From Planococcus sp. CPCC 101016 (GTDB taxonomy: Bacteria; Bacillota; Bacilli; Bacillales_A; Planococcaceae): a DNA stretch of 64,000 nucleotides. Shown one piece after another: positions 34,751 through 44,235 of the stretch (position 1 is its first letter; each line of letters begins with the position of its first letter). The stretch spans positions 2,404,043 to 2,468,042 of the forward strand of contig NZ_VOHB01000002.1 of the NCBI RefSeq assembly GCF_007859295.1, written 5' to 3'. Below the pieces are notes generated by a model that worked only from the letters and a program-made list of their open reading frames with translations, was not told the origin of the DNA and did no database searches. A program made the translations under genes and the position numbers.

Positions 34751-36070
34751 TTAACGGTCCAATAGTTGGAAAGTCAGCATTGCCTTGCCGACAATTTCGT
34801 TTTCGAGAGCAACTTCAACTTCAACTTTGGCTGATTTTCGGCTGATATCCAAAATGGTTGGTCTGACGAATACAAGGGCGTCCAACTGAACCGGTTTTAG
34901 AAAATAGATTGTTAGATTTTCCAGTACACTGTCTTTCCGATTCTTCGTCTTCAACGCTGCTCCAGCTGCTTCAGTCAAAATCATTGTATATGCCCCATGG
35001 GAAATTGATCCATACGCATTGGTCATTTGAGGAGTGACACGGAACTCCAGGATTAATTTGTCGCTTGTTTGCTGATGGAGCTGGCTCTTGATGATATCAT
35101 CGATTGTTTCGCCCTGCTGCGGCTGTCTTTGGGCAGTTTGTATTGCTTTTAGTACATCCTGCCTGCTGATGACACCCTTCAATTTACCATGATCGTCTGC
35201 GACTGGCAGCAAATCGATGCCTTCCCAGATCATTCGATGACCCGCAGCCGCTACACTCGTTTGCATCGAAACCGTAATCGGATCTTTAGTCATCACTTTT
35301 TCCACTAATTCCGTAGATGGATGGCCGATGACATCCCGAGATGTGATAATGCCCACCAGTCTATTGGAATGATCAACTACCGGAAATCCACCATGCGTCG
35401 TTTCTTCATTCAGTTCATGATATCGGCTGAGCGGTTCTTTTAGATTCAAATGCGCCGTTACCTCCAACGGAATTAAAATATCTTCGATCAGCAGAATCTC
35501 TTTTTTGATCAGCTGATCGTATATTGCCCGATTAATCATTGTTGCGACTGTAAAAGTATCGTAACTGGTTGAAATGACTGGAAGTTCGAATTCATCAGCC
35601 AGTTTCTTCACTTGATCAGACGCTTCAAAACCACCCGTCACCAGCACAGCAGCCCCTGCACGAAGTGCATATTCATGTGCTTTATAGCGGTTGCCCACAA
35701 TCAATAAATTTCCCGCTTCCGTATAACGCATCATGTCTTCCAATTGCATCGCCCCGATAACAAATTTGTTAAGGGATTTATGCAATCCAGCTCTGCCCCC
35801 GAGAACTTGACCATCAACAATATTAACAATTTCCGCATATGTCAGACGTTCGATATTTTCTTTTTTCTTGCGCTCAATACGGATGGTTCCAACACGTTCA
35901 ATCGTTGACACCAACCGTTTGGTCTCCGCTTCTTTAATAGCCCGGTAAGCGGTGCCTTCACTCACCTGAAGGTCTTTTGCAATACGCCTTACCGAAATTT
36001 TCTCACCCACGGATAAAGTCTCAATATAATCCAATATCTGTTCATGTTTAGTCACCATGATTTCACCCAT
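34751..36070 (-). CDS. ytoI: YtoI, HTH-DRTGG-CBS-hotdog regulator
   Basis: The product is 439 aa. A winged HTH (about 1-65) is followed by a DRTGG domain (about 75-185), two CBS motifs (about 190-310, with GFPVVD and DLLPVADD) and a C-terminal hotdog thioesterase-like domain (about 325-435). CBS pairs of related proteins bind adenine nucleotides or c-di-AMP; the ligand here is unknown. Start choice is uncertain: ATG at 36070 has a weak AGAAAG site, and ATG at 36058 has GGGTGA. Confidence 0.85.
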   Translation of the reverse strand: MGEIMVTKHEQILDYIETLSVGEKISVRRIAKDLQVSEGTAYRAIKEAETKRLVSTIERVGTIRIERKKKENIERLTYAEIVNIVDGQVLGGRAGLHKSLNKFVIGAMQLEDMMRYTEAGNLLIVGNRYKAHEYALRAGAAVLVTGGFEASDQVKKLADEFELPVISTSYDTFTVATMINRAIYDQLIKKEILLIEDILIPLEVTAHLNLKEPLSRYHELNEETTHGGFPVVDHSNRLVGIITSRDVIGHPSTELVEKVMTKDPITVSMQTSVAAAGHRMIWEGIDLLPVADDHGKLKGVISRQDVLKAIQTAQRQPQQGETIDDIIKSQLHQQTSDKLILEFRVTPQMTNAYGSISHGAYTMILTEAAGAALKTKNRKDSVLENLTIYFLKPVQLDALVFVRPTILDISRKSAKVEVEVALENEIVGKAMLTFQLLDR

Positions 36071-36117
36071 TCTTTCTACTTTCCTGTATCTTCTAGTGTA
36101 GCATAATTGTTAGAAAA

Positions 36118-36232
36118 GTGGAGACGGGTGTTCTGCTTCGACAGGCGTAAGACGCTCTGGCTGAGCGGTGTTTCTTCAGCCGCATAGCCAGAGCGCCTTA
36201 CGTCCCGAGGAGCAGCCCGTCGCAACTGGACA
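36118..36232. repeat. Hairpin repeat R8, reverse orientation
   Basis: Read on the minus strand it gives TTTCTAGTTGTCCAGTT, GGGCTGCTCCTCGGGACG, TAAGGCGCTCTGGC, then GCCAGAGCGTCTTACGCCTGTCG in separate blocks. The arms CTCTGGCT/AGCCAGAG and TAAG/CTTA pair. It is the only full copy found away from the first 5.3 kb. The adjacent 36240-36350 stretch has fragments (CTGCTCCTGCAG, GCCTGTCGGAACT) of what may be a decayed copy; nothing else is seen in this ~320-bp gap. Confidence 0.75.
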
Positions 36233-36351
36233 ACTAGAAATGTGGAGGTGGCCGTTCAGTTCCGACAGGCAAGCAGTGCTGCAGGAGCAGGAGGTTTCAG
36301 GCGAATCAGCTGAGTGATGCTCATTGCCACGCAGCACGTCAGCCTCCAAGC

Positions 36352-36385
36352 AAAAACCCCCAAACAGCTCAAACTGTTTGGGGGT
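36352..36385 (-). terminator. Terminator of ytkL
   Basis: ACCCCCAAACAG and CTGTTTGGGGGT pair, followed by TTTTTG on the minus strand. Confidence 0.88.
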
Positions 36386-36393
36386 CGGTCTTA

Positions 36394-37074
36394 TTATAAT
36401 TCGATGCTGCCACCCGGTTCAAGGATATTTACCTCGGTATCTTTAACCAACGACTTGAAATGTTCCGGATCCTGCTTGATCGGTGGGAAGGTATTGTAAT
36501 GGATCGGCACGACGACTTTTGGTTTCAGCAATTCGACTGCATACGCCGCGTCTTCCGGTCCCATTGTGAAAAAATCACCGATAGGCACAAACGCCACATC
36601 GATATCATGGCGGTCACCTAAAATTTCCATATCTCCAAACACTTCGGTATCACCTGCATGATAAATCGTTTTGCCTTCCGCTTTAAAAAGAATTCCAGCT
36701 GGCATTCCACCATAAATCACTTCGCCTTCTTCTGTTGTAAAAGAAGAACTGTGGAAAGCTTTAGTGAACTTCACTACACCAAAGTCAAATTCATTCGCGC
36801 CACCCAAACCCATACCGACAGCATTGACTCCTACACTTTCCAAATAGTTAGCCAATTCGAATACAGCTATTACCTGGCAATTGTTTCTTTTCGCCAGTTC
36901 AATCGTATCTCCCACATGATCATTATGGGCATGCGTCAAAAGAATGACATCTGGCTTTTCATCGGCAACATTTAAATCCGTCATTTCATTGCCATTAATG
37001 AATGGATCGATCAATATCGTGTGCTCACCTGTTTTGATTTTCACGATTGAATGGCCATGATATGAGATGTGCAT
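36394..37074 (-). CDS. ytkL: YtkL, UPF0173 metallo-beta-lactamase-fold hydrolase
   Basis: The product is 226 aa with the metal-binding motif H48-A-H50-N-D52-H53, a second-shell [10 protein letters not shown] segment and a late His in [10 protein letters not shown]. This is the compact UPF0173 family of MBL-fold hydrolases, whose substrate is not known. The gene is divergent from pepQ and shares a ~105-bp upstream region with it. Confidence 0.9.
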   Translation of the reverse strand: MHISYHGHSIVKIKTGEHTILIDPFINGNEMTDLNVADEKPDVILLTHAHNDHVGDTIELAKRNNCQVIAVFELANYLESVGVNAVGMGLGGANEFDFGVVKFTKAFHSSSFTTEEGEVIYGGMPAGILFKAEGKTIYHAGDTEVFGDMEILGDRHDIDVAFVPIGDFFTMGPEDAAYAVELLKPKVVVPIHYNTFPPIKQDPEHFKSLVKDTEVNILEPGGSIEL

Positions 37075-37179
37075 AAAACCCCTCCAATGATTTTTAAAAG
37101 TTAACTACTGTTGTTCAACTCGCATAGCTGTTTTATACCCTGATTTTTGATATGCTACACATGTAGAGGAGGAATACAT

Positions 37180-38277
37180 ATGACTAAAATTAAGCAATTA
37201 CAGAATTATTTGAAGGAGCAATCGATCGACGCGGCGTTTATTACAGATCCCTTTAACATCTTTTATGTCAGCGGTTTCCAAAGCAATCCGCATGAGCGCC
37301 TATTGGGTGTAATGGTATTCGCTGAAGCTGAGCCGTTTCTGATCTGTCCGAAAATGGAAATGCCGGATGCTAAAAATGCCGGATGGTCCGGGGAAATCGT
37401 CGGCCATGAAGATACACAAAACTCCATGGAGATCTTATTCGATACCGCTCAATCGCGCGGAATCGAATTAAAAACCATGGCAATTGAAAAAGCCCATATG
37501 ACAGTAGATCGTTATGACGCCATTCTTTCGTTATTTGGCTCTTTGAACATTGTGCAATTGGATGATCAACTGAACTCGATGCGTGTTATAAAAGATGATG
37601 CGGAACTGCAGATTTTGCGTGAAGCTGCGGCATTGGCTGATTACGCCATTGAAGTTGCGGCCAAAACCATTAAAGAAGGCATCACTGAAATTGAAGTGAT
37701 GACTGAAATTGAACTCGCCTTGAAAAAACGCGGCGTTACGCATATGTCATTCGATACGACTGTGTTGACAGGCGACAAAGCGGCCTCGCCGCATGGCAAG
37801 ACCGGAGACCGGAAATTGCAGAATGGCGATTTGGTTTTGTTCGACCTTGGTGTGGTCCATAAAGGCTATTGCTCGGACATCACCCGTACGTTGGCGCTCG
37901 GCGAACCTGGCGAAGAGCAGAAGAAAGTATACAATATCGTTCTGCAGGCTGAAACAGCTGCTCTTGAAGCAGTTAAACCCGGCGTCACAGCTGCTGAACT
38001 GGATCAGATTTCACGCAAAGTGATTGCAGATGCAGGATACGGCGAATACTTCACGCACCGTCTTGGCCATGGCCTTGGCATCTCCGTTCATGAATTCCCT
38101 TCAATTCACGGAGCCAATTCGATGAAGATGGAAAAAGGAATGGTCTTTACATTGGAACCCGGTATTTATGTTCCCGGCAAAGTGGGCGTTCGGATTGAGG
38201 ACGATGTGGCGGTAACAGAAAACGGATACGAGGTATTGACGAAATACCCGAAAGAACTCCAAATTGTTCATAATTAA
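37180..38277 (+). CDS. M24 family Xaa-Pro peptidase (PepQ-like)
   Basis: The product is 365 aa. An N-terminal creatinase-like domain is followed by a pita-bread catalytic domain. The dimetal ligands sit in FDLGVVHKGYCSDITRT, HGLGISVHE, the EPGIY Glu and the RIEDDV Glu. It removes or cleaves residues next to proline, helping recycle peptides. GAGGAGG precedes the ATG at 37180 by 7 nt; an earlier in-frame ATG at 37147 is not supported. It is convergent with ald across a shared terminator. Aminopeptidase versus dipeptidase activity cannot be decided from sequence. Confidence 0.88.
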   Translation: MTKIKQLQNYLKEQSIDAAFITDPFNIFYVSGFQSNPHERLLGVMVFAEAEPFLICPKMEMPDAKNAGWSGEIVGHEDTQNSMEILFDTAQSRGIELKTMAIEKAHMTVDRYDAILSLFGSLNIVQLDDQLNSMRVIKDDAELQILREAAALADYAIEVAAKTIKEGITEIEVMTEIELALKKRGVTHMSFDTTVLTGDKAASPHGKTGDRKLQNGDLVLFDLGVVHKGYCSDITRTLALGEPGEEQKKVYNIVLQAETAALEAVKPGVTAAELDQISRKVIADAGYGEYFTHRLGHGLGISVHEFPSIHGANSMKMEKGMVFTLEPGIYVPGKVGVRIEDDVAVTENGYEVLTKYPKELQIVHN

Positions 38278-38280
38278 TAG

Positions 38281-38318
38281 CAAAAGCGGCATCGGATTTT
38301 TTCCAATGCCGCTTTTTA
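38281..38318. terminator. Terminator between pepQ-like gene and ald
   Basis: AAAAGCGGCAT and ATGCCGCTTTTT pair around a T-rich loop; usable in both directions. Confidence 0.88.
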
Positions 38319-38322
38319 TTGA

Positions 38323-39438
38323 TCAACCCAAGATGTCATCGACTGATTTGTATTCCAGTCCTTGATCAGCAGCTACCGCTTGATAGGTGACATGGCCATT
38401 TAACGTATTGACTCCTTTTTTCAAGGCTTCATTTTCAAGAACTGCTTGTGCAAAGCCTTTGTTGGCAATTTGTACTGCGTAGGGCACCGTAACGTTTGTC
38501 AAACCGATGGTCGAAGTTCTTGGAACAGCTCCTGGCATATTCGCTACAGCATAATGAACCACTCCATGCTTCACATAAGTCGGCTCATCATGTGTCGTAA
38601 TACGGTCACTGGTTTCAAATATTCCGCCTTGATCAATAGCAATATCAACTACGACCGAACCCGGATTCATCGACTTGATCATCTCTTCTTTCACAAGTTT
38701 AGGTGCCTTCGCTCCAGGAATTAGCACTGCTCCGATTACCAGATCCGCTTTTTTCACAGACTCCGAAATATTTAAGGGATTGGACATCAAGGTCTGTACA
38801 TCCTGTCCGAACAGATCATCCAATTGACGCAGCCGATCCGGATTTAAATCGAGGATCGTGACATTGGCTCCCATTCCAATGGCGACTTTAGCAGCATTGG
38901 TCCCGGCCACTCCAGCACCGATGATGGTTACATTGCCGCGTCCCACTCCCGGAATCCCGCCAAGCAGCACACCAGCACCTCCATGTATCTTTTCCAGAAA
39001 CTGAGCGCCGATTTGCGTAGACATTCTTCCTGCCACTTCGCTCATCGGAGTCAGCAAAGGCAGCGAATTATTTGGCAATTGTACGGTTTCGTATGCGATG
39101 CCTGTCACTTTTGCATCCAGCAGTGCCTGGGTCAGCTCCTTTTCAGGAGCGAGGTGCAGATAGGTGAAAAGAATTAAACCTTCTCGGAAATAACCATACT
39201 CTTGCGGTTCAGGTTCTTTGACCTTCAAGACCATTTCCTGTGCCCAAGCTTCTTTTGCAGTTGCTACGATTTCGGCTCCAGCAGCACTGTATTCTTCATC
39301 TGCAAATCCGGAACCCAGTCCAGCACCCTCTTGAACAAACACTTCATGACCATAAAGTGTTAAGTTGACCACACCCGCTGGAGTCATCGCTACCCGATTT
39401 TCGTTGTTTTTCACTTCTGTCGGCACGCCAATCCGCAT
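38323..39438 (-). CDS. ald: Alanine dehydrogenase
   Basis: The product is 371 aa and interconverts L-alanine and pyruvate with NAD. The N-terminal substrate domain has [15 protein letters not shown] and the catalytic His in [12 protein letters not shown]. The Rossmann loop is [15 protein letters not shown]. The start at 39438 has GGAGGG 7 nt upstream. The gene is monocistronic. The ytkL, peptidase, ald order is, from memory, common in Bacillales. Confidence 0.96.
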   Translation of the reverse strand: MRIGVPTEVKNNENRVAMTPAGVVNLTLYGHEVFVQEGAGLGSGFADEEYSAAGAEIVATAKEAWAQEMVLKVKEPEPQEYGYFREGLILFTYLHLAPEKELTQALLDAKVTGIAYETVQLPNNSLPLLTPMSEVAGRMSTQIGAQFLEKIHGGAGVLLGGIPGVGRGNVTIIGAGVAGTNAAKVAIGMGANVTILDLNPDRLRQLDDLFGQDVQTLMSNPLNISESVKKADLVIGAVLIPGAKAPKLVKEEMIKSMNPGSVVVDIAIDQGGIFETSDRITTHDEPTYVKHGVVHYAVANMPGAVPRTSTIGLTNVTVPYAVQIANKGFAQAVLENEALKKGVNTLNGHVTYQAVAADQGLEYKSVDDILG

Positions 39439-39692
39439 TTTAAAACCCTCCATTTTCATATTGGGTAATCCTATAACTAGTAAAACGAATTATCTGAAAT
39501 TACTATCTATTTTAACAGAAATCAATTGTTTCTGCTTTTGTTGTGTACTTTCTTCCTTAGCAACAACTTAGACTTGCAGGAAAATAGTCGTCATTAATTA
39601 GACAAAAAATTCTTTAAATTCACTTTAATTCAGCAGGAACTCCTATACTTATAGCGAATGGTTACATTTAGAGACAAAAGGAGGAATGTAGG

Positions 39693-40199
39693 ATGACATT
39701 AAAGTACAGTCAGATTTTGGTTGCAGTAGACGGTTCCAAAGAAGCGGAATGGGCATTTAAAAAATCAGTAGGCATCGCCAAACGGAACAACGCCACTTTA
39801 AATTTGGTGAATGTGATCGATACCCGTTCGTTTGCTGCAATCGAAGCTTATGATCGTTCTATCGCTGATCGCGCTCAGAAATTTGCTGAAGATTTATTGG
39901 ACGACTACAGAAAAGAAGCATTGGCAGCTGGTGTTGAAAAAGTGAATATTGTCGTTGACTATGGTTCGCCAAAAACGATGATTTCTAGAGATTTGGCACA
40001 AAAAGTGGAAGCGGATCTTATCATCTGTGGAGCTACCGGATTGAATGCTGTTGAACGTTTCTTAATCGGCAGTGTTTCTGAACATATTGTCCGTTCTGCA
40101 AAATGCGACGTATTAGTCGTGCGCACAGAAGAAGCACAGGACGATGCGCCAACAGAATACTATTCAGAAGATAAATCAGGGAAACCTGAAAACTTTTAA
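39693..40199 (+). CDS. Universal stress protein, UspA family (ATP-binding type)
   Basis: The product is 168 aa. The UspA fold begins YSQILVAVDGSKEAEWAF, and the ATP-binding signature G-x2-G-x9-G-S is seen as GATGLNAVERFLIGS. A 20-residue charged tail follows the domain, longer than usual. AGGAGG lies 8 nt upstream. It lies divergently from ald across a 233-bp gap holding both promoters. A second, different UspA gene lies 4 kb away at 44236-44655. Confidence 0.9.
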   Translation: MTLKYSQILVAVDGSKEAEWAFKKSVGIAKRNNATLNLVNVIDTRSFAAIEAYDRSIADRAQKFAEDLLDDYRKEALAAGVEKVNIVVDYGSPKTMISRDLAQKVEADLIICGATGLNAVERFLIGSVSEHIVRSAKCDVLVVRTEEAQDDAPTEYYSEDKSGKPENF

Positions 40200-40206
40200 A
40201 TCAAAT

Positions 40207-40241
40207 AAAAAAAGCCTTTCACCAACTGTGAAAGGCTTTTT
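40207..40241. terminator. Terminator between usp and the MDR oxidoreductase gene
   Basis: AAAAAGCCTTTCAC and GTGAAAGGCTTTTT pair around ACAACT-like loop sequence; works for both convergent genes. Confidence 0.9.
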
Positions 40242-40247
40242 ACTATG

Positions 40248-41189
40248 TTAAGAAGATTTTACTTTAATGACAATTTTCCCACGGGCGTGATGAGATTCAC
40301 TCAATTCATGAGCGTCCTTTAATCCTTGCTCAGTAAATTCGAATATGTGGCCAATCTCAGGTTTCAATTCCCCCGAAACATACAGGTTAGCCAGTTTCTG
40401 TAGTTGTTCGCCGCTTGGCTCCAACCAATAGTCACTCGCCTTCACTTCATGCTGCTCGGCTTTCTCAGAAGAAGGCTGGCCGGCAATCGAAATCAGTTTT
40501 CCGCCTTTTTTCAGGACTTTGAAACTTTTGTCCAAAATTTCTCCACCCATCGTATCCAATACCGCGTCAAAATCTTCCAGCAGTTCGCTGAAATCTTCTT
40601 CTCTGTAATTAATGACTCGGTTGGCGCCCAAAGACTTGACCAGTTCATCATTTTTGTCACTTGCCGTTGTTGCTACATATGCACCTATACTGTTGGCAAT
40701 TTGAATAGCCATGCTGCCGACTCCGCCGGCTCCAGCATGGATCAGCACCTTGTCTCCCTTTTTCAATTCTGCAAAGTCGACAAGACATTGGTAAGCAGTT
40801 AATCCAGTCAGCGGAATTGCCGCACCTTCTTCAAAGGACATGGCCTCTGGCATATGGGCAAGCAGTTCCTCTTCCACAGGAACAAATTCTGCATATGTTC
40901 CTTGTCTCGTTGTAGCGGGTCTTGTAAAAACCCGGTCGCCTACGCTGAAATGCTTTACATTCGCGCCGACTTCGGCAATTACACCTGCTGCATCCCAGCC
41001 TAAAATAATTGGAAACTCCCATGGCAGCATTTCTTTTAAATAGCCTTCACGAAGTTTCCAGTCTATCGGGTTGATGGAAGTGGCATGGATTTCTACCAGC
41101 ACCTGGTTCTCATTTATAGCCGGTTTTTCCATTTCCCGTTCCTTCAATTGCTCTTTTCCTCCATAGTTGTCAATGACTATCGCTTTCAT
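40248..41189 (-). CDS. Zinc-independent MDR oxidoreductase (quinone reductase-like)
   Basis: The product is 313 aa of the medium-chain dehydrogenase superfamily. The GroES-like N-terminal half contains INPIDWKLREGYLKEMLPWEFPIILGWDAAG in sequence blocks. The nucleotide-binding half has HAGAGGVGSMAIQIA. No structural-zinc cysteine cluster is present, which fits NADPH-quinone or enal reductases rather than alcohol dehydrogenases. It is monocistronic; the substrate cannot be told from sequence. Confidence 0.85.
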   Translation of the reverse strand: MKAIVIDNYGGKEQLKEREMEKPAINENQVLVEIHATSINPIDWKLREGYLKEMLPWEFPIILGWDAAGVIAEVGANVKHFSVGDRVFTRPATTRQGTYAEFVPVEEELLAHMPEAMSFEEGAAIPLTGLTAYQCLVDFAELKKGDKVLIHAGAGGVGSMAIQIANSIGAYVATTASDKNDELVKSLGANRVINYREEDFSELLEDFDAVLDTMGGEILDKSFKVLKKGGKLISIAGQPSSEKAEQHEVKASDYWLEPSGEQLQKLANLYVSGELKPEIGHIFEFTEQGLKDAHELSESHHARGKIVIKVKSS

Positions 41190-41286
41190 CCCATATCTCC
41201 CCTTCCGTTTCCGTTATTATCAAATATACCCTTTTGCAGAAATATTATTCATAAGAGAACCTGGAATGTGAGTGCCGCATTCTGTT

Positions 41287-41694
41287 CTATTCTTGCAGGT
41301 GTAAAATGGTAGGGTCTTCAGATTCAGGGTCACAGCTTTCTAATACATAGACCATTTCCTTTTCGGATGTCAAAACCAAAATAGAACTGCATTCCCTTTC
41401 CACAACTTCACCGGAACCATATTTATCTTCAGAAGAATCCTCCACTGATTTAATCTTGTTGCCGTCAAAGTACAGGTCCTGGTAGGTAGGGTCTCCTTCT
41501 GTCGTGAAGGTGGTCACTCTTACCGCGTCTGCTTCTCCGCTTACGGTATTTTCATAAAACTGGTATAAGCGTTCTTCATTCGAAACTTCGCCATGTCTGT
41601 TTTCAATAATATCGCTTGCCTTAAAGGAAGTTCCTCCTGAGTTGCACGCGGACGCTGCTGCCAACAACAGCATTAATAAGCCAATTTTTTTCAT
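41287..41694 (-). CDS. DUF4362 lipoprotein
   Basis: The product is 135 aa with a lipoprotein signal (KKIGLLMLLLAAASAC) whose Cys follows Ala-Ser-Ala, a weak but acceptable lipobox. The mature part matches the DUF4362 pattern: NRHG near the start, TTFTTEGDPTYQDL, YFDGNKIKS and DKYGSGEV. GGAGG lies 7 nt ahead of the ATG at 41694, whereas the ATG at 41700 is too close. The function is unknown. A possible extracytoplasmic-function sigma promoter lies upstream. Confidence 0.75.
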   Translation of the reverse strand: MKKIGLLMLLLAAASACNSGGTSFKASDIIENRHGEVSNEERLYQFYENTVSGEADAVRVTTFTTEGDPTYQDLYFDGNKIKSVEDSSEDKYGSGEVVERECSSILVLTSEKEMVYVLESCDPESEDPTILHLQE

Positions 41695-41717
41695 CTCCAT
41701 ACCTCCATTGCTTATTA

Positions 41718-41743
41718 GACGTACACCGCTTTGGATAATTACA
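41718..41743 (-). promoter_or_regulatory. Possible ECF-sigma promoter of the DUF4362 lipoprotein
   Basis: Minus strand TGTAAT (41738-41743), 16 nt, CGTC (41718-41721). CGTC is the -10 type of sigma-M/sigma-X promoters. The -35 deviates by one base from TGTAAC. Confidence 0.3.
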
Positions 41744-41888
41744 AGACCTTTCAGTAATTCTATTGCCTGTTACAAGCTCTCTTTTGATTTAAAAACCTTG
41801 TCTGTTTCTATGTTGCTCAAATTTATAATGAATGTGATCAAGTACTGCTGTTTTCACACAATGTGTTATTATTAATCCTGTTCGTTAA

Positions 41889-41926
41889 AAGAGGTTCGCA
41901 AACTCCCTCTCTAAAAAACTAAGGAG
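41889..41926 (+). ncRNA. preQ1-I riboswitch of queCDE
   Basis: AGAGGTTCGCAAACTCCCTCT, given as GAGG/CCTC stem plus loop, is followed by the A-rich tail TAAAAAACTAAGGAG. This is the class I preQ1 aptamer, with the tail pseudoknot next to the AAGGAG ribosome site of queC. Ligand binding is expected to hide that site. Confidence 0.93.
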
Positions 41927-41934
41927 TGTTACAG

Positions 41935-42600
41935 ATGAAAAACGAAAAAGCGGTCGTCGTATTCAGCGGCGGCCAGGACAGCACCACTTGCCTTTTTTGG
42001 GCAATCAAGAACTTTAAGGAAGTTGCAACAGTGACTTTTGATTACGGGCAGCGCCATTCGGCTGAAATCGAATGCGCCCGAAAAATCGCGGATGAACTTG
42101 GCGTTTCTTTTAAAGTACTGGATATGACGCTCATCAACCAATTATCCGCAAATGCGTTAACACGGGATGATATTGAAGTGACGGCAGAAGAAGGTGCTCT
42201 GCCTTCCACTTTTGTGCCAGGCAGAAACCATCTGTTTCTATCCTTTGCAGCAGTCTATGCTGATGCCATCGGGTCACGCCATTTGATTACCGGCGTTAGC
42301 CAAACTGATTTCAGCGGATACCCTGATTGCCGCGATACTTTTATCCGCTCACTGAACGTTACATTAAACTTGGCGATGGACAAGCAGTTTATTATCCATA
42401 CCCCTTTAATGTGGCTGGATAAAGCCGATGTCTGGGAACTTTCTGATACATTGGGCGCCTTGGATTTCGTACAGGAAAAAACCTTGACTTGCTATAACGG
42501 AATACCAAGCACTGGTTGCGGCGAATGCCCCGCCTGCCTCTTACGCAATGAAGGTCTCGCACGCTATAAGGCGAAAAAACTGGCGGGTGCTGTAGAATGA
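41935..42600 (+). CDS. queC: 7-cyano-7-deazaguanine synthase QueC
   Basis: The product is 221 aa and converts 7-carboxy-7-deazaguanine to preQ0 with ATP and ammonia. The PP-loop [10 protein letters not shown] is at the N-terminus, and four zinc cysteines (TCYNG ... GCGECPAC) lie near the C-terminus. The ATG at 41935 is 8 nt from AAGGAG, which directly follows the preQ1-I aptamer. The stop overlaps queD by 4 nt. Confidence 0.97.
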   Translation: MKNEKAVVVFSGGQDSTTCLFWAIKNFKEVATVTFDYGQRHSAEIECARKIADELGVSFKVLDMTLINQLSANALTRDDIEVTAEEGALPSTFVPGRNHLFLSFAAVYADAIGSRHLITGVSQTDFSGYPDCRDTFIRSLNVTLNLAMDKQFIIHTPLMWLDKADVWELSDTLGALDFVQEKTLTCYNGIPSTGCGECPACLLRNEGLARYKAKKLAGAVE

Positions 42601-43022
42601 TGCAGCAATTTTATCCAACGGTCGCTCATGACTTCCAATTTGAACTAAATAAGGATCTGCATTTCTCCGCCGCGCATTTTATTCCAAGCGAAGATGCAGG
42701 CAAATGCCAGGTGATGCACGGCCATACGTACCATCTCAATATCACCATCGGCGGCAATGAACTCGATGCGACGGGTTTCCTAATTGACTTTAAATTGTTA
42801 AAAGATCTAATTCATAAAAAATATGACCATAGCGTCTTGAACGATCATCCTGAATTCGCTGATAAATTCCCAACTACTGAGCTTTTGGCTCAGCAGGTTT
42901 GGCTATCGATTCAGAACGTCTTGAGCACAAGAAGCAACCGGCCCCACTGCCTGCAGGTCATTGTCCGCGAAACACCGACGAGCTATGTTGTATACCGCCC
43001 GCGCAAGGAGGACGTGTTATGA
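42597..43022 (+). CDS. queD: 6-carboxy-5,6,7,8-tetrahydropterin synthase QueD
   Basis: The product is 141 aa and converts dihydroneopterin triphosphate to carboxytetrahydropterin. Zinc histidines are in HFSAAHF and HGHTYH, and the catalytic Cys is in KCQVMHGH. It overlaps both neighbours (ATGA with queC, ATGA with queE), pointing to tight translational coupling. Confidence 0.96.
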   Translation: MMQQFYPTVAHDFQFELNKDLHFSAAHFIPSEDAGKCQVMHGHTYHLNITIGGNELDATGFLIDFKLLKDLIHKKYDHSVLNDHPEFADKFPTTELLAQQVWLSIQNVLSTRSNRPHCLQVIVRETPTSYVVYRPRKEDVL

Positions 43023-43726
43023 GAATTCCTGTAATGGAAATCTTCGGTCCGACCATTCAAGGCGAAGGCATGGTTATGGGCCAAAAAACCATGTTCGTCC
43101 GCACCGCTGGATGCGATTATTCCTGTTCATGGTGCGATTCCAAATTCACTTGGGACGGCACTGGCAAGAGCATCTCCAAGCAGCCAGCAGACATAGTTGA
43201 GGAATTGCTTCAAATCGGCGGCAAGGCTTTCTCACATGTCACTATCTCAGGCGGCAACCCTGCCCTCCATAAAGGCATCGGCGAACTGGTTGATTTGTGT
43301 CATCAACAAGGCTGGAAAGTCGCTGTTGAAACGCAGGCTTCCATTTGGCAAGACTGGCTTGTGGAAATTGATGACATCACCTTATCGCCAAAACCGCCAA
43401 GCTCTGGCATGAAGACGGATTTTGCCAAGCTCGATTTGTATATTGAGAATCTGAAAAATGCCAATGTCAGCCTCAAAGTCGTTGTTTTTGACCGGAATGA
43501 TTTTGCCTACGCCGAAATGCTTCATCAGCGCTACCCAAATGTTCCGTTTTTTTTGCAGACCGGCAATGAAGACACGGCCACAACAGATGACTCACAGCTG
43601 GTTGCCGATTTACTGCAAAGGTACGAGCAATTAATCGATTATCATGTGCAATCTCCAATCATGAACGATGCCAAGGTATTGCCGCAATTGCATACTTTGG
43701 TATGGGGCAATAAACGCGGCGTTTGA
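43019..43726 (+). CDS. queE: 7-carboxy-7-deazaguanine synthase QueE
   Basis: The product is 235 aa, a radical SAM enzyme with the C-x3-C-x2-C cluster motif CDYSCSWC and the GEGMVMG N-terminal element of Bacillus-type QueE. It makes the deazaguanine core with SAM and Mg. The ATG at 43019 has AGGAGG 7 nt upstream. It ends the operon; queF, which is next in B. subtilis, is not in this window. Confidence 0.96.
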   Translation: MRIPVMEIFGPTIQGEGMVMGQKTMFVRTAGCDYSCSWCDSKFTWDGTGKSISKQPADIVEELLQIGGKAFSHVTISGGNPALHKGIGELVDLCHQQGWKVAVETQASIWQDWLVEIDDITLSPKPPSSGMKTDFAKLDLYIENLKNANVSLKVVVFDRNDFAYAEMLHQRYPNVPFFLQTGNEDTATTDDSQLVADLLQRYEQLIDYHVQSPIMNDAKVLPQLHTLVWGNKRGV

Positions 43727-43751
43727 TCTATCAACCCGTTCCTAAAAAATT

Positions 43752-43795
43752 CAAACCCCCTCCAAACTTTTTTATCAGTTTGGAGGGGGTCTTTT
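43752..43795 (+). terminator. Terminator of queCDE
   Basis: ACCCCCTCCAAAC and GTTTGGAGGGGGT pair, followed by CTTTTC. It separates queE from convergent yjdM. Confidence 0.88.
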
Positions 43796-43799
43796 CTGG

Positions 43800-44141
43800 T
43801 TAAGCTTTTTTAACGAATTGAGATTTCAGTTTCATTGGACCAAATCCGTCGATTTTACAATCAATGTCATGGTCGCCTTCCACTAATCGAATGCTTTTCA
43901 CTTTCGTCCCAATCTTTAATATTGATGAACTGCCTTTCACTTTCAAGTCCTTGATAATTGTCACTGCATCTCCATCTTTTAGCGTTGTACCGTTTGCATC
44001 TTTGATGAATATTTCAGTCTCAGCATTCGCAGTTTCGGCAAGCGGGTTCCATTCATGCGCACATTCTGGACATACTAGCAAGTTGCCGTCTTCATAGGTA
44101 TATTCTGAACTGCACTCAGGGCAATTCGGCCATTTTTCCAT
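43800..44141 (-). CDS. yjdM: YjdM/PhnA family zinc-ribbon protein
   Basis: The product is 113 aa. The N-terminal zinc ribbon CPEC ... CPEC is followed by the SH3-like PhnA domain ([26 protein letters not shown]). The family is often annotated as alkylphosphonate-utilisation protein PhnA, but it is found without phn genes and its role is unclear. No phosphonate genes are nearby. Confidence 0.88.
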   Translation of the reverse strand: MEKWPNCPECSSEYTYEDGNLLVCPECAHEWNPLAETANAETEIFIKDANGTTLKDGDAVTIIKDLKVKGSSSILKIGTKVKSIRLVEGDHDIDCKIDGFGPMKLKSQFVKKA

Positions 44142-44235
44142 TCACTATTTCCTCCAGCCACTATTTTGGAAATCCGATTATTATATAGAGTATTTTATTT
44201 ATCCACAATCAGAATCGCTTGATGACCTGTCTTTT

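Noticed and set aside
43800..44141. Phosphonate utilisation role from the PhnA name
   Set aside because: No phn genes are nearby, and the family name is historical.
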